Below are positions 21,736-33,998 of a DNA stretch of 64,000 bases, one piece after another. How positions within the stretch are numbered: the first letter of the stretch is position 1; every line of letters begins with the position of its first letter. Origin of the DNA: Acholoe squamosa (Eukaryota > Annelida > Polychaeta > Phyllodocida > Polynoidae); the NCBI GenBank assembly GCA_949317995.1, contig OX439041.1, positions 16,585,501 through 16,649,500 of the forward strand, written 5' to 3'. The position numbers were made by a program, and so were the translations under genes. The notes under the pieces were generated by a model. It was given only the letters and a program-made list of their open reading frames with translations. It was not told the DNA's origin and searched no databases.

Positions 21736-23694
21736 GACTTTGGGAGAATCCTAGATGGCATACCTAGGCTTTGCATTCTTGCAGTTTTTGTAGTGTGCCA
21801 TAGTACTACATGTATAACAACAATTCCGATGCCTACCTCCATTAATCATGTGTACCCTGACCTTGGCAACATGCCATAGACCTCTATCTTTTTTTTTAAA
21901 TGAATTTTATTTTTTGCATGAATTGCAATAAATTATGTTTTATCTCAGCTTTATACCTTTGGTGTGTGTATGTCTGAATAAGTAAAGATGACGTTGAGTG
22001 CCTCACCTGACACACACCCAGTACTAAAACTACACATTATCTATAGATGTCCACACTGGTTATCTACTTATACACTGGTCAATAATTCAATACAACTCAC
22101 CATCCTCCCTCTTAGTCTTTTGTCTAGTTTGATTCATTTTTGTACTATTTTTTTACTATTTTTTTTATTAATCATTTCTTTTCTTATTTCTTCTTTTTTT
22201 ATCATTGGTTTTCATTCTCACTTTCAACCCTTACTATCTACTCTCTTTTCAGTTCCTCTCCAGGTTAAATGTTCAGTTACCAACGAGTAACTCGCCAGGG
22301 CTACATTCATACATCAAACTGACTCTACGGGATTGATACGCTCCCGTAGGGTCGCCATGATGCAGCAATGAAGTGATGGCGAGCAGACTTGCCATTGAAT
22401 TGAATTGAACTTCATTGGTGCATCATGCCGACCCATGGGCTTGATGCACTCCTCTATCAGTGGTCATTAGAGGGTTATAACCTAGGGAATGGTGTACAGT
22501 GATGGTGTACCATCACTAGGCCTTACAAAATTGTTGTGTTCAGGTAACGTGGTCAAAGAAAAAATTAGGGTAGGTAGGTAGGGGAATTTATTTGTATGCC
22601 AAAATATCACATTTTCCCCCGAAATGCTCATAAAAAAGTTATGGTAGGGCCAAAAAATTAATTTTTTTCTTTTAGGCCATATACATACAGACCAGGTGAG
22701 AGGTGAGAACAGGACAGCATCTATACAGAGAACAACACCCGTGGGTGAACAACCATCCACTCATACATGGACAAAAATCTACACTATCGGCATATATGTA
22801 TACATGGGCAGAAACTTATACATTGGAAGCACAATCAATGTAAAAAGAAAAATGAAAAAAAAATAATAGAATAAAATCAAATGTTAGAGTGGGTAGGTTG
22901 GAACCAACAAGAGCTGTTCATTTACGTGTATTCGAATCGTCTGTTCAAAACGTACAGGTAATGAATGAGCTTGAACCCACTCAATTCTTGGAGTAGAATG
23001 TATGAGACAATGAATATCATAAGACACTTCCATAGCAAATGCAGATTATCAAAGTATGAATGACGATGTCCAGGTGTTGGTCTTATACTATTATTCCTTT
23101 CCTATGATCAAATGAGAAGATGACCCAAGAAGAGCTATGTAGGATTAACCTAAAATCTTGGTGTGCCTTACAGGCAACATTTCTATACTACAGAAGAAGA
23201 CGTCTCGTGTTTGGATCCAACAGTTCAGGTACATTTTGAGTTGAGGCACCTATGATACCAAACACCTTTCTCCACTTGGTGTATATACATCTTCCACCTG
23301 GGGAGTGTTAGGGTGGGGGTAAGTTAGGAGTTGGGGCTGGGGGGGGGGGGTTAGCTCCAGGGTCATGACAACCCATACTGAACCCTGAAACATGACCTCC
23401 ATCCCAGGGCGGTACTAACAGAAGCTGACAACTATATGTACCGGTATGTTGTATAAATAGCCTGGGGTCACCTGGACTTGGGTTAGGACTATAGTCCATC
23501 TATGTACATTGAGAGCTGGTACAGCTTGTATCAGTGTGCGTGTCAATGTATGATAGTGGTGTACTGAGAGGGGCAAAGGCGCATCTCTTTATCTTCATTT
23601 TTTTTTCTCAACTTATATTTTTCTTTTCTTAAACTAGGCAGCAATCCCGATGCTAGACGTATCCTTTTAATTGAGTATTTATGATATGCCTCAA
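21736..23694. other. No gene seen apart from a MITE
   Basis: T-rich pieces (22130-22210) give spurious ORFs. A C/G run lies at 23339. The MITE at 22268-22478 is listed separately. Confidence 0.4.
22268..22478. mobile_element. piggyBac-like MITE, 5'-truncated copy
   Basis: Starts within the first palindrome (CGAGTAACTCGCCAGGGC), continues through TTGATACGCTCCCGTAGGG and GTGATGGCGAGCAGACTTGC, and ends GTGGTCATTAGAGGGTTA. An extra GAATTGAATTGAA sits in the second hairpin loop. Confidence 0.6.
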
Positions 23695-23829
23695 GGATGT
23701 GTGCATGATGCACGAATGATGCATCAAGTCTTTGTATGCATCTAATAGCAGCATGATGCACCAATGCATCAGAAGTGGGTACTTAACTCACCAATGGTAC
23801 ACAGGTGCATCATGCCAAACCTTTGACTT

Positions 23830-24048
23830 CAGAAGTCTTGACCACAAAACGTGGAAATGGACACTAGCAAGTGAGTGGAAATTGACACTAGCAGTGGCCC
23901 CATATTGCAAATCATCTAAAAGGCCAGGGGCTGTGAACTGTATATACTCATATATAAAATCTGTCTACAACATTGTAAATGAAAACCTGGTTCTGACATA
24001 AGTGTACCTGTACATTAGTCAATAAAGCCATCTTGAATCTTGAATCTC
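23830..24048 (+). mobile_element. Possible LINE 3' tail
   Basis: Ends CAATAAAGCCATCTTGAATC with a repeated TTGAATC tail, a form seen at 3' ends of CR1/L2-type LINEs. No coding sequence remains. Confidence 0.35.
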
Positions 24049-24785
24049 ATGGGTATTTATAAACATCAACAGGGGACTTTGGGGACACAATCTTCCCATC
24101 CAGGGCCCAAGTGTATCACCCCTGGATGGACGTGGTGGCTAGATAAATGCTAATATCAGTGCACATGGATTCTACTGATACATTTTTTTTGTACTGAGTT
24201 AGGTGTCATGGCTCACCTGTGGGTCGTTGGTGACCAGTACCTCGGGGCAAACAGCTTAGTGGTCACTGATCTCCAATTCACCCCCCCCCCCCCCCAAATA
24301 CAAGCATACCTTTAGCCCTTCACCTCTGCCCTCTATTCCCCTCCTGGGCTTTTCTGGTCTGTTCTCTGTGCTTCTCTGATCTGTCCTCTGGACTTCTCAT
24401 TTCTGTTCCCTTCCTTGAGAGGCAGGGGTCCGACCCTGGAGGCTCCACATATCACAACGACGGATAACTGAATGTGTGTGTCTTTTTTCTGCTCCTGTGT
24501 AGATATCTAGAAACTAGATCATCAACAGACAGTGGATCCCTGACTGACCGGTATTAGAGCCTACCTCCGGGAGGTGACGGTGTGTGGTGTGTGAGGGTGG
24601 GGAGGGGGAGAGGCTTAGGGGGCTGAGTGTGGACACAAATCAGCTGATTGTACTACCACACCCCCAGGCTCCCTGGTCTAACTGGAGATCTACCACATTT
24701 CCAGAGTCCCATCTCAAACTGGATCTGTGGCCAGTGTGAGTGGATGTGTCTAGGGAGGGTTGTGGGGGAGTGGTGCTGGGGATCT
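24049..24785. other. No gene seen
   Basis: C run at 24281; otherwise unremarkable. Confidence 0.4.
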
Positions 24786-25043
24786 CACCCTTTAAGGGGC
24801 ACTGATGTATTTATGCATCATGCCCATCTGTCGCCATGATGCATGAATGCAGCCTGGGCGAGTAACTCGCCAGGGCTACATTGATGCATCATGCTGACTC
24901 TATGAGGTTGATACAGCTGGAGGGTCTTCATGATGCTCCATTGATTTTCTGGTCTGCAGATTCGCCAGCACTTCATTGCTACATCAATCATGAAGAAAAA
25001 AAGGCATGATGCACTCCAGCATCAGCGTCCCTTGAAGGGCTAG
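24786..25043. mobile_element. piggyBac-like MITE, near-full copy
   Basis: Same family as 41969-42229: left end CCCTTTAAGGGGCACTGATG, central palindrome GGCGAGTAACTCGCC, right end CAGCGTCCCTTGAAGGG. The flanking TTAA is no longer exact on either side, which suggests an older insertion. Confidence 0.7.
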
Positions 25044-26559
25044 GGGAACCTGATTCCCAGAGACACAAACAGATGGCGGTTCTCAGATTTCTGCCTTCTT
25101 TATGAATGAACATGTAGGTCTCCTCGACTTCATGCACACCGAACTGACAGTGGAACTGACTGTAGATGGAGCCCCAGGGGGGTATTTTGTTTTATTTGTT
25201 ATTTTTATTATATTTTTTTTTGTATTCAGTTCACAAACATATAAGGCTAAGCGGGTCTTGAACCGGTACCGGTAGTTGGAGACGATCAGTAAGTTTTGAG
25301 GAAGGAGCTAGACTCTATGCAAAGCGTCAGCTAGGCTAGATGAAGAGTGATATTCTAGCCAATTCAAAATCTTTTATTATGTACTCAAATACGGTACCGA
25401 ATGGGATCCAACTCAAGTTCTGGATATTATGGTAAGTATGGGAGAAGAATTCTGTAGTGGTGACACCCGGGGGAGGGGAGGGGCACACACTGACACACTA
25501 GACCTACTGCACTAACGGAGTGGTCATTATTTATCAACAGGAAGGAGGTGGTGCATTTACACAGAGGTGAGCGAAATAAATTTTACACCCACCTCGATGG
25601 TGGTCAAAAGTTTTTGTGGCCCTCCCCCATTGCCAGAGGCGATCTTTGATCTGTAGTCTGCAGGCTTTCTAGCTAAAAAGAGGCTTACCTAGTTATATGT
25701 TTTTACCCTCCCCCCTCCAGAAGGATCAAAAATGTTTACACCCTCCCCTCAAAACCAACCCCCCCCCCCAGTTTATAAATATTAACCACTCCCTAAAATA
25801 AAGTGCTAGGGGGGAAACCCAATAAAAAACATCAATATCTTGAAAAATTGTACCGGTAGGTCTAATAATATGACTTGTTAGTCTTGTACAATGTATTTTA
25901 ATGGCATATGACAACAGAATGAAACCTGACATGATTGTCCATGATTGCCTTTTTCCAAACATAGTTCTACATAGTACACGTTTTAAAAAAGCAATGTTGT
26001 CAGGTCCATTATGTTGCCATACGGTACCGGTACGGTAAGCTTTATCTTAATCTTGGCTTGTTCCTTCCATGAAGATTCCATTGAAATTCCACAACACTTG
26101 TCAACAGCTCACTTCCACAAAAAAACCATCTACTACCGTCATCTATTACTCTGTTTACTATTTTTAGTCTGTGGCAAGCAAGCCAGGACAGAGATAAAGA
26201 ACTACATTCAAACATTGTGTAGCAGTTGCCGTTGGACTCTTGCCAAGTCTTGGCCGTTTTCAACTCCGTGACCCCTCACTGAACCTAACAGGCCACTGGA
26301 ATTTGCACCTGGAGTTTGGAAGGGATGCTAGGACGACAAACGACCACAGCTGCTTACTCTGAGAAGACTGACAACTCCACTGGAGGAAGGGGAGGAGGAG
26401 GTATCGACACCACCCGCTGTATCTCTCCCTCCCCGCCCCTGGCCGTGCCTCCCCCGTCAGGTCACCGCGGGCTCCCAGCACGGTCTCCGCTGCCGTGTCA
26501 TCGGGCACCAAACAGGGATGACAAAATCGCTGTCTACCTCGCAATTCTCCCCTCTCGTG
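25044..26559. other. No assigned gene; one G-rich MITE
   Basis: Apart from the MITE at 25517-25794 I see no defined element. From 26260 the base composition becomes GC-rich on the way to the CpG block. Confidence 0.35.
25517..25794. mobile_element. G-rich MITE (GGAGTGGTCATTATTTATCA family), copy 1
   Basis: Left GGAGTGGTCATTATTTATCA; right ATAAATATTAACCACTCCCT. It has the family's internal GCTAAAAAGAGG and runs of C before the right end. It is more diverged than copies at 33-38 kb. Confidence 0.7.
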
Positions 26560-26890
26560 ACTGAAATGTTAAATAATTTGACTCACCTCCACATTTGGCT
26601 GCCTGTATGCTGTGAGTAAACGTTAATCCGGGCTCTGGGTGAGAGATATCCGCCCATTTCACAGCCTTTACTTTAGCAGAATGTAAACATCGAGCCTCAT
26701 GGACGGGTTGGAAAACTCAGCTGGTGCCGCTGGCGACTCTGCGCGGCAACCGCGCGAATTATCTGATTAGTGAAATACGCGGCCTGTTGAGCACGTTTGC
26801 AGACAACCCGATACGACGAGAGATGAGATTCGCGCGCTGCCTTAGTTTCACTTTCACTCTGGTTTCTGTGTTCAGAATGCATTCAGAATG
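26560..26890. promoter_or_regulatory. CpG-dense block, possible promoter or 5' exon
   Basis: Many CpGs in A/T-rich surroundings (GCGCGGCAACCGCGCG, TACGCGG, ATTCGCGCGCTGCC). On the minus strand a donor, GGAG|GTGAGT, occurs near 26593, so a minus-strand first exon is conceivable. No coding frame could be supported. Confidence 0.25.
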
Positions 26891-26989
26891 ATGTTTCGAA
26901 GATGAGCTCCTGTACATATAGATCTACTCCCGCATCTATATTAACAAGGATCAAGATATCTTTGAATTCCAACTGACAATGATAGGGCC

Positions 26990-28006
26990 TATGCAGGCTC
27001 TCTCCCTCCCTCCAATCCATCTCCAAGTCCCTCCCCTCCAATACACACAAATTCTCTTTCTGCTAGAACATATATAGGGCCTGTCTGTCTCGTACCGGCT
27101 TTAACAGTTCATCATCCAAAACACCCCTCCCCGGGGGGGACTTCAATTTTTTTTTTATACGGGTGTGTGGCTGAACCCCCGACTACCCTTACCCTTGCTA
27201 GGGCACTTGTTTGCGGGGTTTTTCTTCCAAACCCTACCCTTGCTAGGAAACATTGTACATAATAGTCTTAGATTTTGCTCAAAATATCTTAAAATGAACT
27301 TGTTTGGGTGAAAATTGTATTTTGTTCATGCTATTTTCATGAAAACTTGGAAAATATTTGTGAAAATTTCTAAATTTTCCACGTGAATCGGGGTATTTCG
27401 CCGAAAGTTTACCCTTGCTAGGGACATTTTGCTCAAAAGTAGACCCTTGCTAGGGACATTTGTGGCTGAAACAGGAGGCTTGCTAGGGACTTTTCCTTGA
27501 AAAAGTACCCTTGCCAGCCGCACATATGTGTATACATTACATAGAGAGTGCCCCCCCCCCCGGGCACCCCTCCCTCCTCTGGTTTCCTCTCCCCTCAAAT
27601 ACACAGGAATTCTGTCCCTCCCCTCAAAATCCCTCTCAGCAAGGGTCACTTTACCTAAAGTTCAATGGCGCACGTCAAAATAAGCAGCAATTTTCACCAA
27701 AGCTTTTGCAAAATATAGTTACTTTTGACAGAATTTCCTCACATTAAGGCTGGATTTCAAGAAAATTAACCTAAACGGGCATATTCGTTACTGAAATCCC
27801 TCTCACCAAGGCTTACGTTTTGTCTGAAATCCCTCTCACCAAGGGTAAGGGTTGTCAGAGGCCCAGCCGCACACCCCTATCAGAAAAAATTAAGTGCCCC
27901 CCCGGGGCCTCAAATACACACAAATTCTCTCCCTCTCCTCCAATACACATATGGCTACATATACTCCTTCCCCTCCAATACACACAGTCTCTCTTCCTCC
28001 CCTCCA

Positions 28007-28040
<34 letters not shown>

Positions 28041-28560
28041 CCTCTCTTCCAATACACACAGACACTCTCCCTCCCCTCCAATGCACACAGACTCTCTCCC
28101 TCAATCCCCTCCAATACACATAGACTCCTTCCCCTCCAATACACACATGCTCTCTCCCTCTCTTCCAATACACACAGGCTCTCTCCCTCCCCTCCAATAC
28201 GCACACACACTCGAGCTCCCTCTCTTCTAATACACACAGACACTCTCCCTCCCCTCCAATACACACAGACACTCTCCCTGCCCTCCAACACACACAGACT
28301 CTCTCCCTCCCCTCCAATACACACAGACGCTCTCCCTCCCCACCAATACACAGAGACTCTCTCCCTCCCCTCCAATGCACACAGACTCTGTACCCTCCAA
28401 TACACACAGACATTTTCCCTCCCCTCCAATATACATAGGGCCTCCCTCCCCTCCAATACGAACAAACTCCTTCCCTCCAATATACACAAACTCGCTCCCC
28501 TCCAATACACATTGACGTTCTCCCTCCAATACACACAGACTCTCTCCCAGACATCTGATT
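26990..28560. repeat. CCTCCAATACACACAGA minisatellite, interrupted
   Basis: Units of roughly 25-35 bases built from CTCTCTCCCTCCCCTCCAAT plus ACACACAGA run from 27908 to 28560, with related copies at 26990-27060 before the foldback element. A pure AC run lies at 28010-28038. It yields long ORFs on both strands (over 200 codons), which are repeat artefacts. Confidence 0.93.
27129..27907. mobile_element. Foldback element with long inverted ends (779 bp)
   Basis: The left CCCCGGGGGGGACTTCAATT and the complement of the right end, CCCCGGGGGGGCACTTAATT, match for about 75 bases, including GGGTGTGTGGCTG and CCCTTACCCTTG. Internally CCCTTGCTAGGGACATTT repeats on the left, and inverted versions (CCCTCTCACCAAGGG) repeat on the right. 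It sits inside the CCTCCAATACACACA minisatellite. Confidence 0.7.
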
Positions 28561-28599
28561 CACCCAGCTGTTGAACCATTCACGTTTGTTGTGCCTATA

Positions 28600-28800
28600 G
28601 TGTACAACACCAAGGATCTACTTCTATGCAATACACTCTTGATGATCAACTATCCACACATTTTAGTCCCTGGAATCCACTCAATTTAGTTCACAGCCCC
28701 CTGGAATCCATTATCCTTAGTCCTTACCCTGAAATTCACTCCTCTTTTTGCACAATCCCTGGAATCCACTTCTCCAGATGCAGGGGAGAGTTGCCTAACT
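28600..28800. repeat. Degenerate CCTGGAATCCACT repeat
   Basis: CCTGGAATCCA recurs at about 28671, 28700 and 28759. The same phrase appears at about 30569 (CCTGGAATCCTTG) and 35327 (CCGGGATCCACTC). Probably an old low-copy repeat. Confidence 0.45.
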
Positions 28801-28878
28801 GGACTGACTCTTAAATCTAACCTCTCACATTTCTTAGAATGTGCTTACAGTTACATCAATTGTAACCTACCCTTATTA

Positions 28879-29713
28879 CACAGAAAAAATAATGTTCAAA
28901 ATCTTAGTCAAATGTTAGTCAAAAAGGCTAACTTTCGAACAATACCTAGTCAAAAGCACATGCCTAAGTGTCCAAGTTTTTCTTAGTCGAATACAACTAA
29001 CCATTAGTCAAAGTGCCCAACTCGCCTTGGCTTGCCTGATTTGACTAAGATTCCTCAGTGGTTTTGACTAAGTATGCAATCTAATAATGGTGAGTGTAAG
29101 CTCTGTATAGGATCCACATCCCACAAATAATTATCTCATCATTTAGGAAGCATACATGTGAAATGCCTCACATCATTTTCATTAGAGCCCCAGAGTCAAT
29201 TATTCTGGGTTTTCCACAAAGAAGCATATACATCTGTGGATATTTTACTTATCTAGATTCCCACAGAAAAGGTGTATCTGTCTACCTAGTTTATTTAACA
29301 AATCATTAAACTATTTGACATATTTTGCCAAGCTTGATGTTATATTGAATTGTGAAAGCCTCAAAATTACACAGCACCTATGGTACACAGACACCAGAAA
29401 AATCCTGTTTTAAACCACGCTGCCACCTGGTGTGTAAAGGTAATACTATGCCAATTTAGCTTAGTCAAAGTCACTAAGAGATCTTAGTCAAAGTGACTAA
29501 GTGACAGTGACTAAGATAAGTTAGCTTCCCTGAAACTCCCAGCAGATACCTTATTCAAGATTGTGGTTGGAGAGAGAAACTGATTTTGATAGTCAATGTC
29601 CCTTAAATAAACAAGACATTGTTAGTCACACATTAGTCATATGTACTAACTAAGATTATTTGGGTGTGTTGACTAAGTTAAGTTAGACTGACTAACATGG
29701 ATTTTTTTCTGTG
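28879..29713. mobile_element. TA-flanked non-autonomous DNA transposon (835 bp)
   Basis: Ends CACAGAAAAAATAATGTT and AACATGGATTTTTTTCTGTG are inverted repeats, each flanked by TA. The interior is full of TTAGTCAAA and GACTAAG in both orientations, mainly near the ends, like subterminal transposase-binding repeats. No transposase frame. Confidence 0.65.
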
Positions 29714-31683
29714 TATGCTCCATTTATAGATTATTTCTGAACATACGGTATGTGGGAGGCCATCGTACATTTTGCACTAAGCCTATTCAAATTTGGTCCT
29801 ATACGAACACCTTTTCACGAATTGGACCAAGCAATTTTTTTCTCCTATAGCCAACTTGATAAAAGATATGAGTTCTTTTTTTTTACCAAATCAGATTCCT
29901 TTTCATGATATTCGATCGAATCAATTACATTTAGTGGATGAATTCTTGTCTCTTAACTTTAATTATATTTCTATACTAGGCTATTTCGGTTGGTATAATT
30001 GATCTAAAGAATATTAAGATCCTTAGCTGGAGGTCTAATAATGATGGGTGTACCGGGGTATATAATGTGTTCAGCTTAAAATCTCTGACTCCTCCACTTT
30101 TTGCCAGAAATAGGGGGTAGTTATTCATTACGTTTCATAAGATTGTAACTTTGCATCAAATTGTGTTTAGCGTGCGTAGTGGGACACAGGAGGTCTCTCA
30201 CTTCTGACAGCAATTTTTTTATATGGCACAAAATTCAAAGCTGAATCTGTGTTTCTTTTGTAACATTACCATTGAGGGCACCCTAAAGCAGGAAATGAAT
30301 GGACCAATATTAGGATCCCTTTCTAGTCCAATTTTAGAGACCATCAAGGTTCACATTAGCAAACCTCCACATTTTGGCATTTGACACTCTTATGCCGAGA
30401 ATTATTCATTGACTGATAAAAATCCTACCACAAATTGAATAAGTGTAGGCCTAGGTAATGCCATAATATTGAGATACAAAGCCTGTCTTCAATAACCAAT
30501 CGTATACATAGACTAAATTGTGAGATGAATAAAGCACATTTCTTGGGATCCAATTCAGTCCGAAACCCCTGGAATCCTTGCCTCCTGAGGTACAACCAGT
30601 GATTGACGAGGGTCAATTCAGGTGAACAGAACCATAGGTAAACCGAACCATTTGGAGCACTTTGAAGCATACATGCAATAGGTTTGCCAAAACGATTTTT
30701 TCGTTTGCATACATTTAATCATTTCTGTCATGAATAATCTCTAGAAGTCCAAATTTGTATATTGGAACATATTTATACCTGTATAATGGCATGCTGAAGT
30801 GAAGAGAATGATGAAAAGCCATTATTTCTCGCTGCCGACTCTTTTTGGACTAAATTAATAAAAATCCTAAAAATCTTTCAAATCACAGAGATATTAAGTA
30901 AAATATATATGTAAGATTAAGAAAGTAATGAATACTAAAAAATAGCTTTATGAATGGAAAATCATTCTCATTAATTAAATGGAACCGAAACATTCCATCT
31001 GGTTTGCTTTATTTCAAAATGTTAGGTAAAGCAAACCAATAAATTCAGATAAAGTGAACCAGTCCTAGAATAGAGAATTGTCAATATTAAAAGGCCTATT
31101 ATTTCTCAAATTGAAATTAAAAACACTTTAGTCATGTAAGTTTTCACCATTACAAAATGATGGAGGAATAGGTTAAATCCATCTTTATGCATTGGTGAAT
31201 GAAATAGGGTTGTGGATTGCTCCAATTTAGGCTAAAAAGTGATTTATTCAAAACATATTTCGGGGAAATAAACCATCTAAATTTGGATTGAAAGGTTGTA
31301 CTCATATAGGTCACAGATAGTTTTCCTAGTCATTAATTTATGAACTTTGCTCGTTTTTGTTTTTAAAGTTTTGGCATGCCACCATCAAATAGAAAAAAGG
31401 TCATGTTGGTTCCCTTTATCCAAAAAGTTGGTTTGCCTTATCTAAATATTCAGGTAAAGCGAACCACTTAAAAAATTCTTAGAATCAATGTCAGCTGAGA
31501 AGCACATGTAAATTGTAATATAAAACTAAATCATTGGTGTATACGATACCTTAGTTAATTAACAGGAATACATGTAATCATATTTGAAAAATCATTCTTT
31601 ATGCCCGGTACATGTACTAGGCCTTTTATACAGTTAACTAGTGCCTTTGGCACTATGCATCGCGGGCAACTGTCTCTGCATAT
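29714..31683. other. No gene seen
   Basis: A theme GGTAAAGCGAACCA or GGTTTGCTTTAT recurs between 30600 and 31470 at irregular spacing, perhaps an old tandem or foldback element. The small ORF at 29793-30002 resembles nothing I know. Confidence 0.35.
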
Positions 31684-31790
31684 TGTGGCTCAGTTCCACG
31701 GCAAATAGGCCTAGTGGCTCAGTTTCACGGCAAATACGGGCCCAGTTTCATGGCAAATATTGGTTCAGTTTCATGGCAAATATCACCCCC
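31684..31790. repeat. Short tandem repeat, 4 copies of about 26 bp
   Basis: GGCTCAGTTTCACGGCAAAT and the variant GGTTCAGTTTCATGGCAAAT in a row. Confidence 0.8.
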
Positions 31791-32688
31791 CCCCCTCTGG
31801 CCTATTCATCAACCCTGAGATACTACTATGGGAAAGATAAACTTTGGCTGAAGGCTGCACTAGCGCGGGAAAAGTGTGACAGCAAGTAGCATCTCTTTGG
31901 CCCACATCACCAGGCCGCCGGGCTGCCTGACAACCTCACTCTCTCAGCAGATGTTCTTGGAAGAGTCCACTTTAGAAGTCCATGCTTTAATTTGTCAATG
32001 TATGCAGCAATCTCAAAAACAATATGTAAATGGATTACGACCTGATGTGTTTACTTATAGGTTCTGCTGTATTTATTCATTTTCCTTTTAATAAAATGTT
32101 ATATTAGCCACTTTCCTGTGCGGAAAACAATGGCAGAGTTCTTGAAATGTGATGTCTCTTGTTGCTAATGCTAGGTATGAGAGTGATGTATTTTGTCTTT
32201 TTCTTTTTAATGATAATGAGTTCTTAAAATCATTGCAATAGGGAGATTCTTCATCAAAAATGGGCCCATAAAAATACTAAAATCCTTGATGATTTGAAGA
32301 AGAATCGAGTTACCTTTGAAAAAAAAAAATACACATAAACAGGGTTCCGCGTCCGGCGCTGCATACTAATGAGTAGTACGCAAACAAACCAAACTCGCAC
32401 CACTTGAAGTACGGCAGCCCCCCTCAATAAATGTGTCTTTTTCTTTACTTCTTTCCCAACCTTTTTACATGATTGAATAGGATCAAGATCATTAGGTCAA
32501 AAGCTTATAGAAACTGGCTCACTTTGATGGAAAAAGGATGTTTTGAATTGTAGAACAGTGCTAGAAGATGTGGGTGGGCGATAATGTAGGGGTTTTCCCA
32601 TTGCCTTAAACATGGCCGATGTTGCGCTTCATTCGATTTGAAGCCAATCTTTGAACTCATTTTTTCTATCTATTTGTTGTTCAAACAG
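31791..32688. other. No gene seen
   Basis: No exon or element could be defined. Confidence 0.35.
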
Positions 32689-33027
32689 CGATGAAGCTCT
32701 CAGATATAGGTGCATACAACATTTCTGAATCAGGAAATGTGGGTGATTAAGCCCCTGTCACGATCCTGATCGTGTGAAAAGCCTAGAATGTCAGTGCCCC
32801 CTTTCACCCTTTCTGCTATTAATAATACTATTATCGGTACCCCCTGCCCCCCCCGCTATGGATATTTATCAACGGGGGGGGGGGGGCTGGTGGGTTTGAG
32901 GGGGGGATCAATATATTTTCATCCCCTTGACTGGGGGGGTCAGAATTTTTTCAACCCCTCTGATGGGGGGGGGGTCAAAATAATTTCACCTGTTTTCAGT
33001 GGATCTGGATTTAGCTGTATAGGGATC

Positions 33028-33331
33028 GAGTGGTCATTGTTTATCAACAGGGGGGGGTGGTGGGTTTGGGGGGGGGCGTAAAATTTTCAGACCCCTCCCG
33101 AGGGGTGGCTAAAAAAATTTTGACCCCTAAGGGGGGGCTAAAAAAATTCACCCTTTTTTTTAGCAAAAAAGCCTGCGCACTACTATAGATCAAAGAGGGG
33201 TGCAAAAACTCTCCGCACCTCTGGGGCGGGGGGTACAAAAATTTTTGACTGCCGTTGAGGGGAAAATTTTCCGCATGTCCGCGCAGAAACCCACCACCCG
33301 CCCCCCTGTTGATAAATAATGACCACTCCCT
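33028..33331. mobile_element. G-rich MITE (GGAGTGG family), copy 2
   Basis: Left GAGTGGTCATTGTTTATCAA; right TTGATAAATAATGACCACTC. The interior carries CACTACTATAGATCAAAGAG, shared with the other copies. It lies just inside the left arm of the inverted duplication. Confidence 0.8.
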
Positions 33332-33495
33332 TAAAGGGGCCCTGGCATGGTAATGCATGCCCGCATTAAAAAGTCACGTGATCACCCCTTGACCAATCAG
33401 GGTGTCGCGATTTTTCCGCTGGTTCCCGCAATTTTATCATCACTGTTTGAAACAGTACCCATGTTGTTAATTTTCCATGCCAGCCACCCTTTAAG
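33330..33495. mobile_element. Short MITE with TTAAAGGG...CTGGCATGG ends
   Basis: Left TTAAAGGGGCCCTGGCATGG; right CCATGCCAGCCACCCTTTAA, its complement with few changes. About 165 bases, abutting its neighbours on both sides. Confidence 0.65.
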
Positions 33496-33738
33496 GACCT
33501 GTCAGACTGGTCGTAGGAAGATTAGAGCTCCGACCCGATTTTTCGGCCGGAAAATCGGGGATAAAATCGTATAGTGTGGCTTAGTTCTACGACCACCAAA
33601 ATTGGCCAAAATCGCACGATTTTAAAATCATGGAAGTTTGGTATGCACAAATTTGAAAATCTGGAAAAAATTGCGTCACAGTCGTGGGTTTCCCGTCGTA
33701 GTCGTAGATATCCTACGACCTGTCTGACTGGCGCTTTA
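33489..33738. mobile_element. MITE with GTCAGACTGGTCGTAGGA ends
   Basis: Left CCTGTCAGACTGGTCGTAGG; right TCCTACGACCTGTCTGACTGG. The interior holds CGATTTTTCGGCCGGAAAATCG, a palindrome, and TCGTAGTCGTAG. Confidence 0.65.
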
Positions 33739-33998
33739 GGGAATGGTCATTATTTATCAGCAGTCAAAATTTGTTGCGCTCCCCCTGCGCCAGAGGCGCA
33801 GAGGGTTTTCACACCCCTCTTAGATCTATAGTAGCGCGCAGGCTTTTTTGCTAAAAAGAGGGTGAATTTTTTTAGCCCCCTCTTAGGGGTCAAATTTTTT
33901 TTAGCCCCCCCCTCGGGAGGGGTCTGAAAATTTTACGCCCCCCCAAACCCACCAACCCTCCCCCCCCTGTTAATAAATAAAAATAATGACCACTCCCT
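33738..33998. mobile_element. G-rich MITE (GGAGTGG family), copy 3
   Basis: Left AGGGAATGGTCATTATTTAT; right ATAATGACCACTCCCT. It is the fourth of the elements lying end to end in the spacer of the inverted duplication. Confidence 0.75.

Noticed and set aside
21988-22290. 100-codon hydrophobic ORF
   Set aside because: It comes from T-rich low-complexity DNA, with no other support.
27890-28579. ORFs over 200 codons on both strands
   Set aside because: Both are translations of the CCTCCAATACACACAGA minisatellite; a repeat lacking stops gives long frames in several phases at once.
29793-30002. Short ORF of 69 codons
   Set aside because: No splice context, no recognised family, A/T-rich composition; likely chance.
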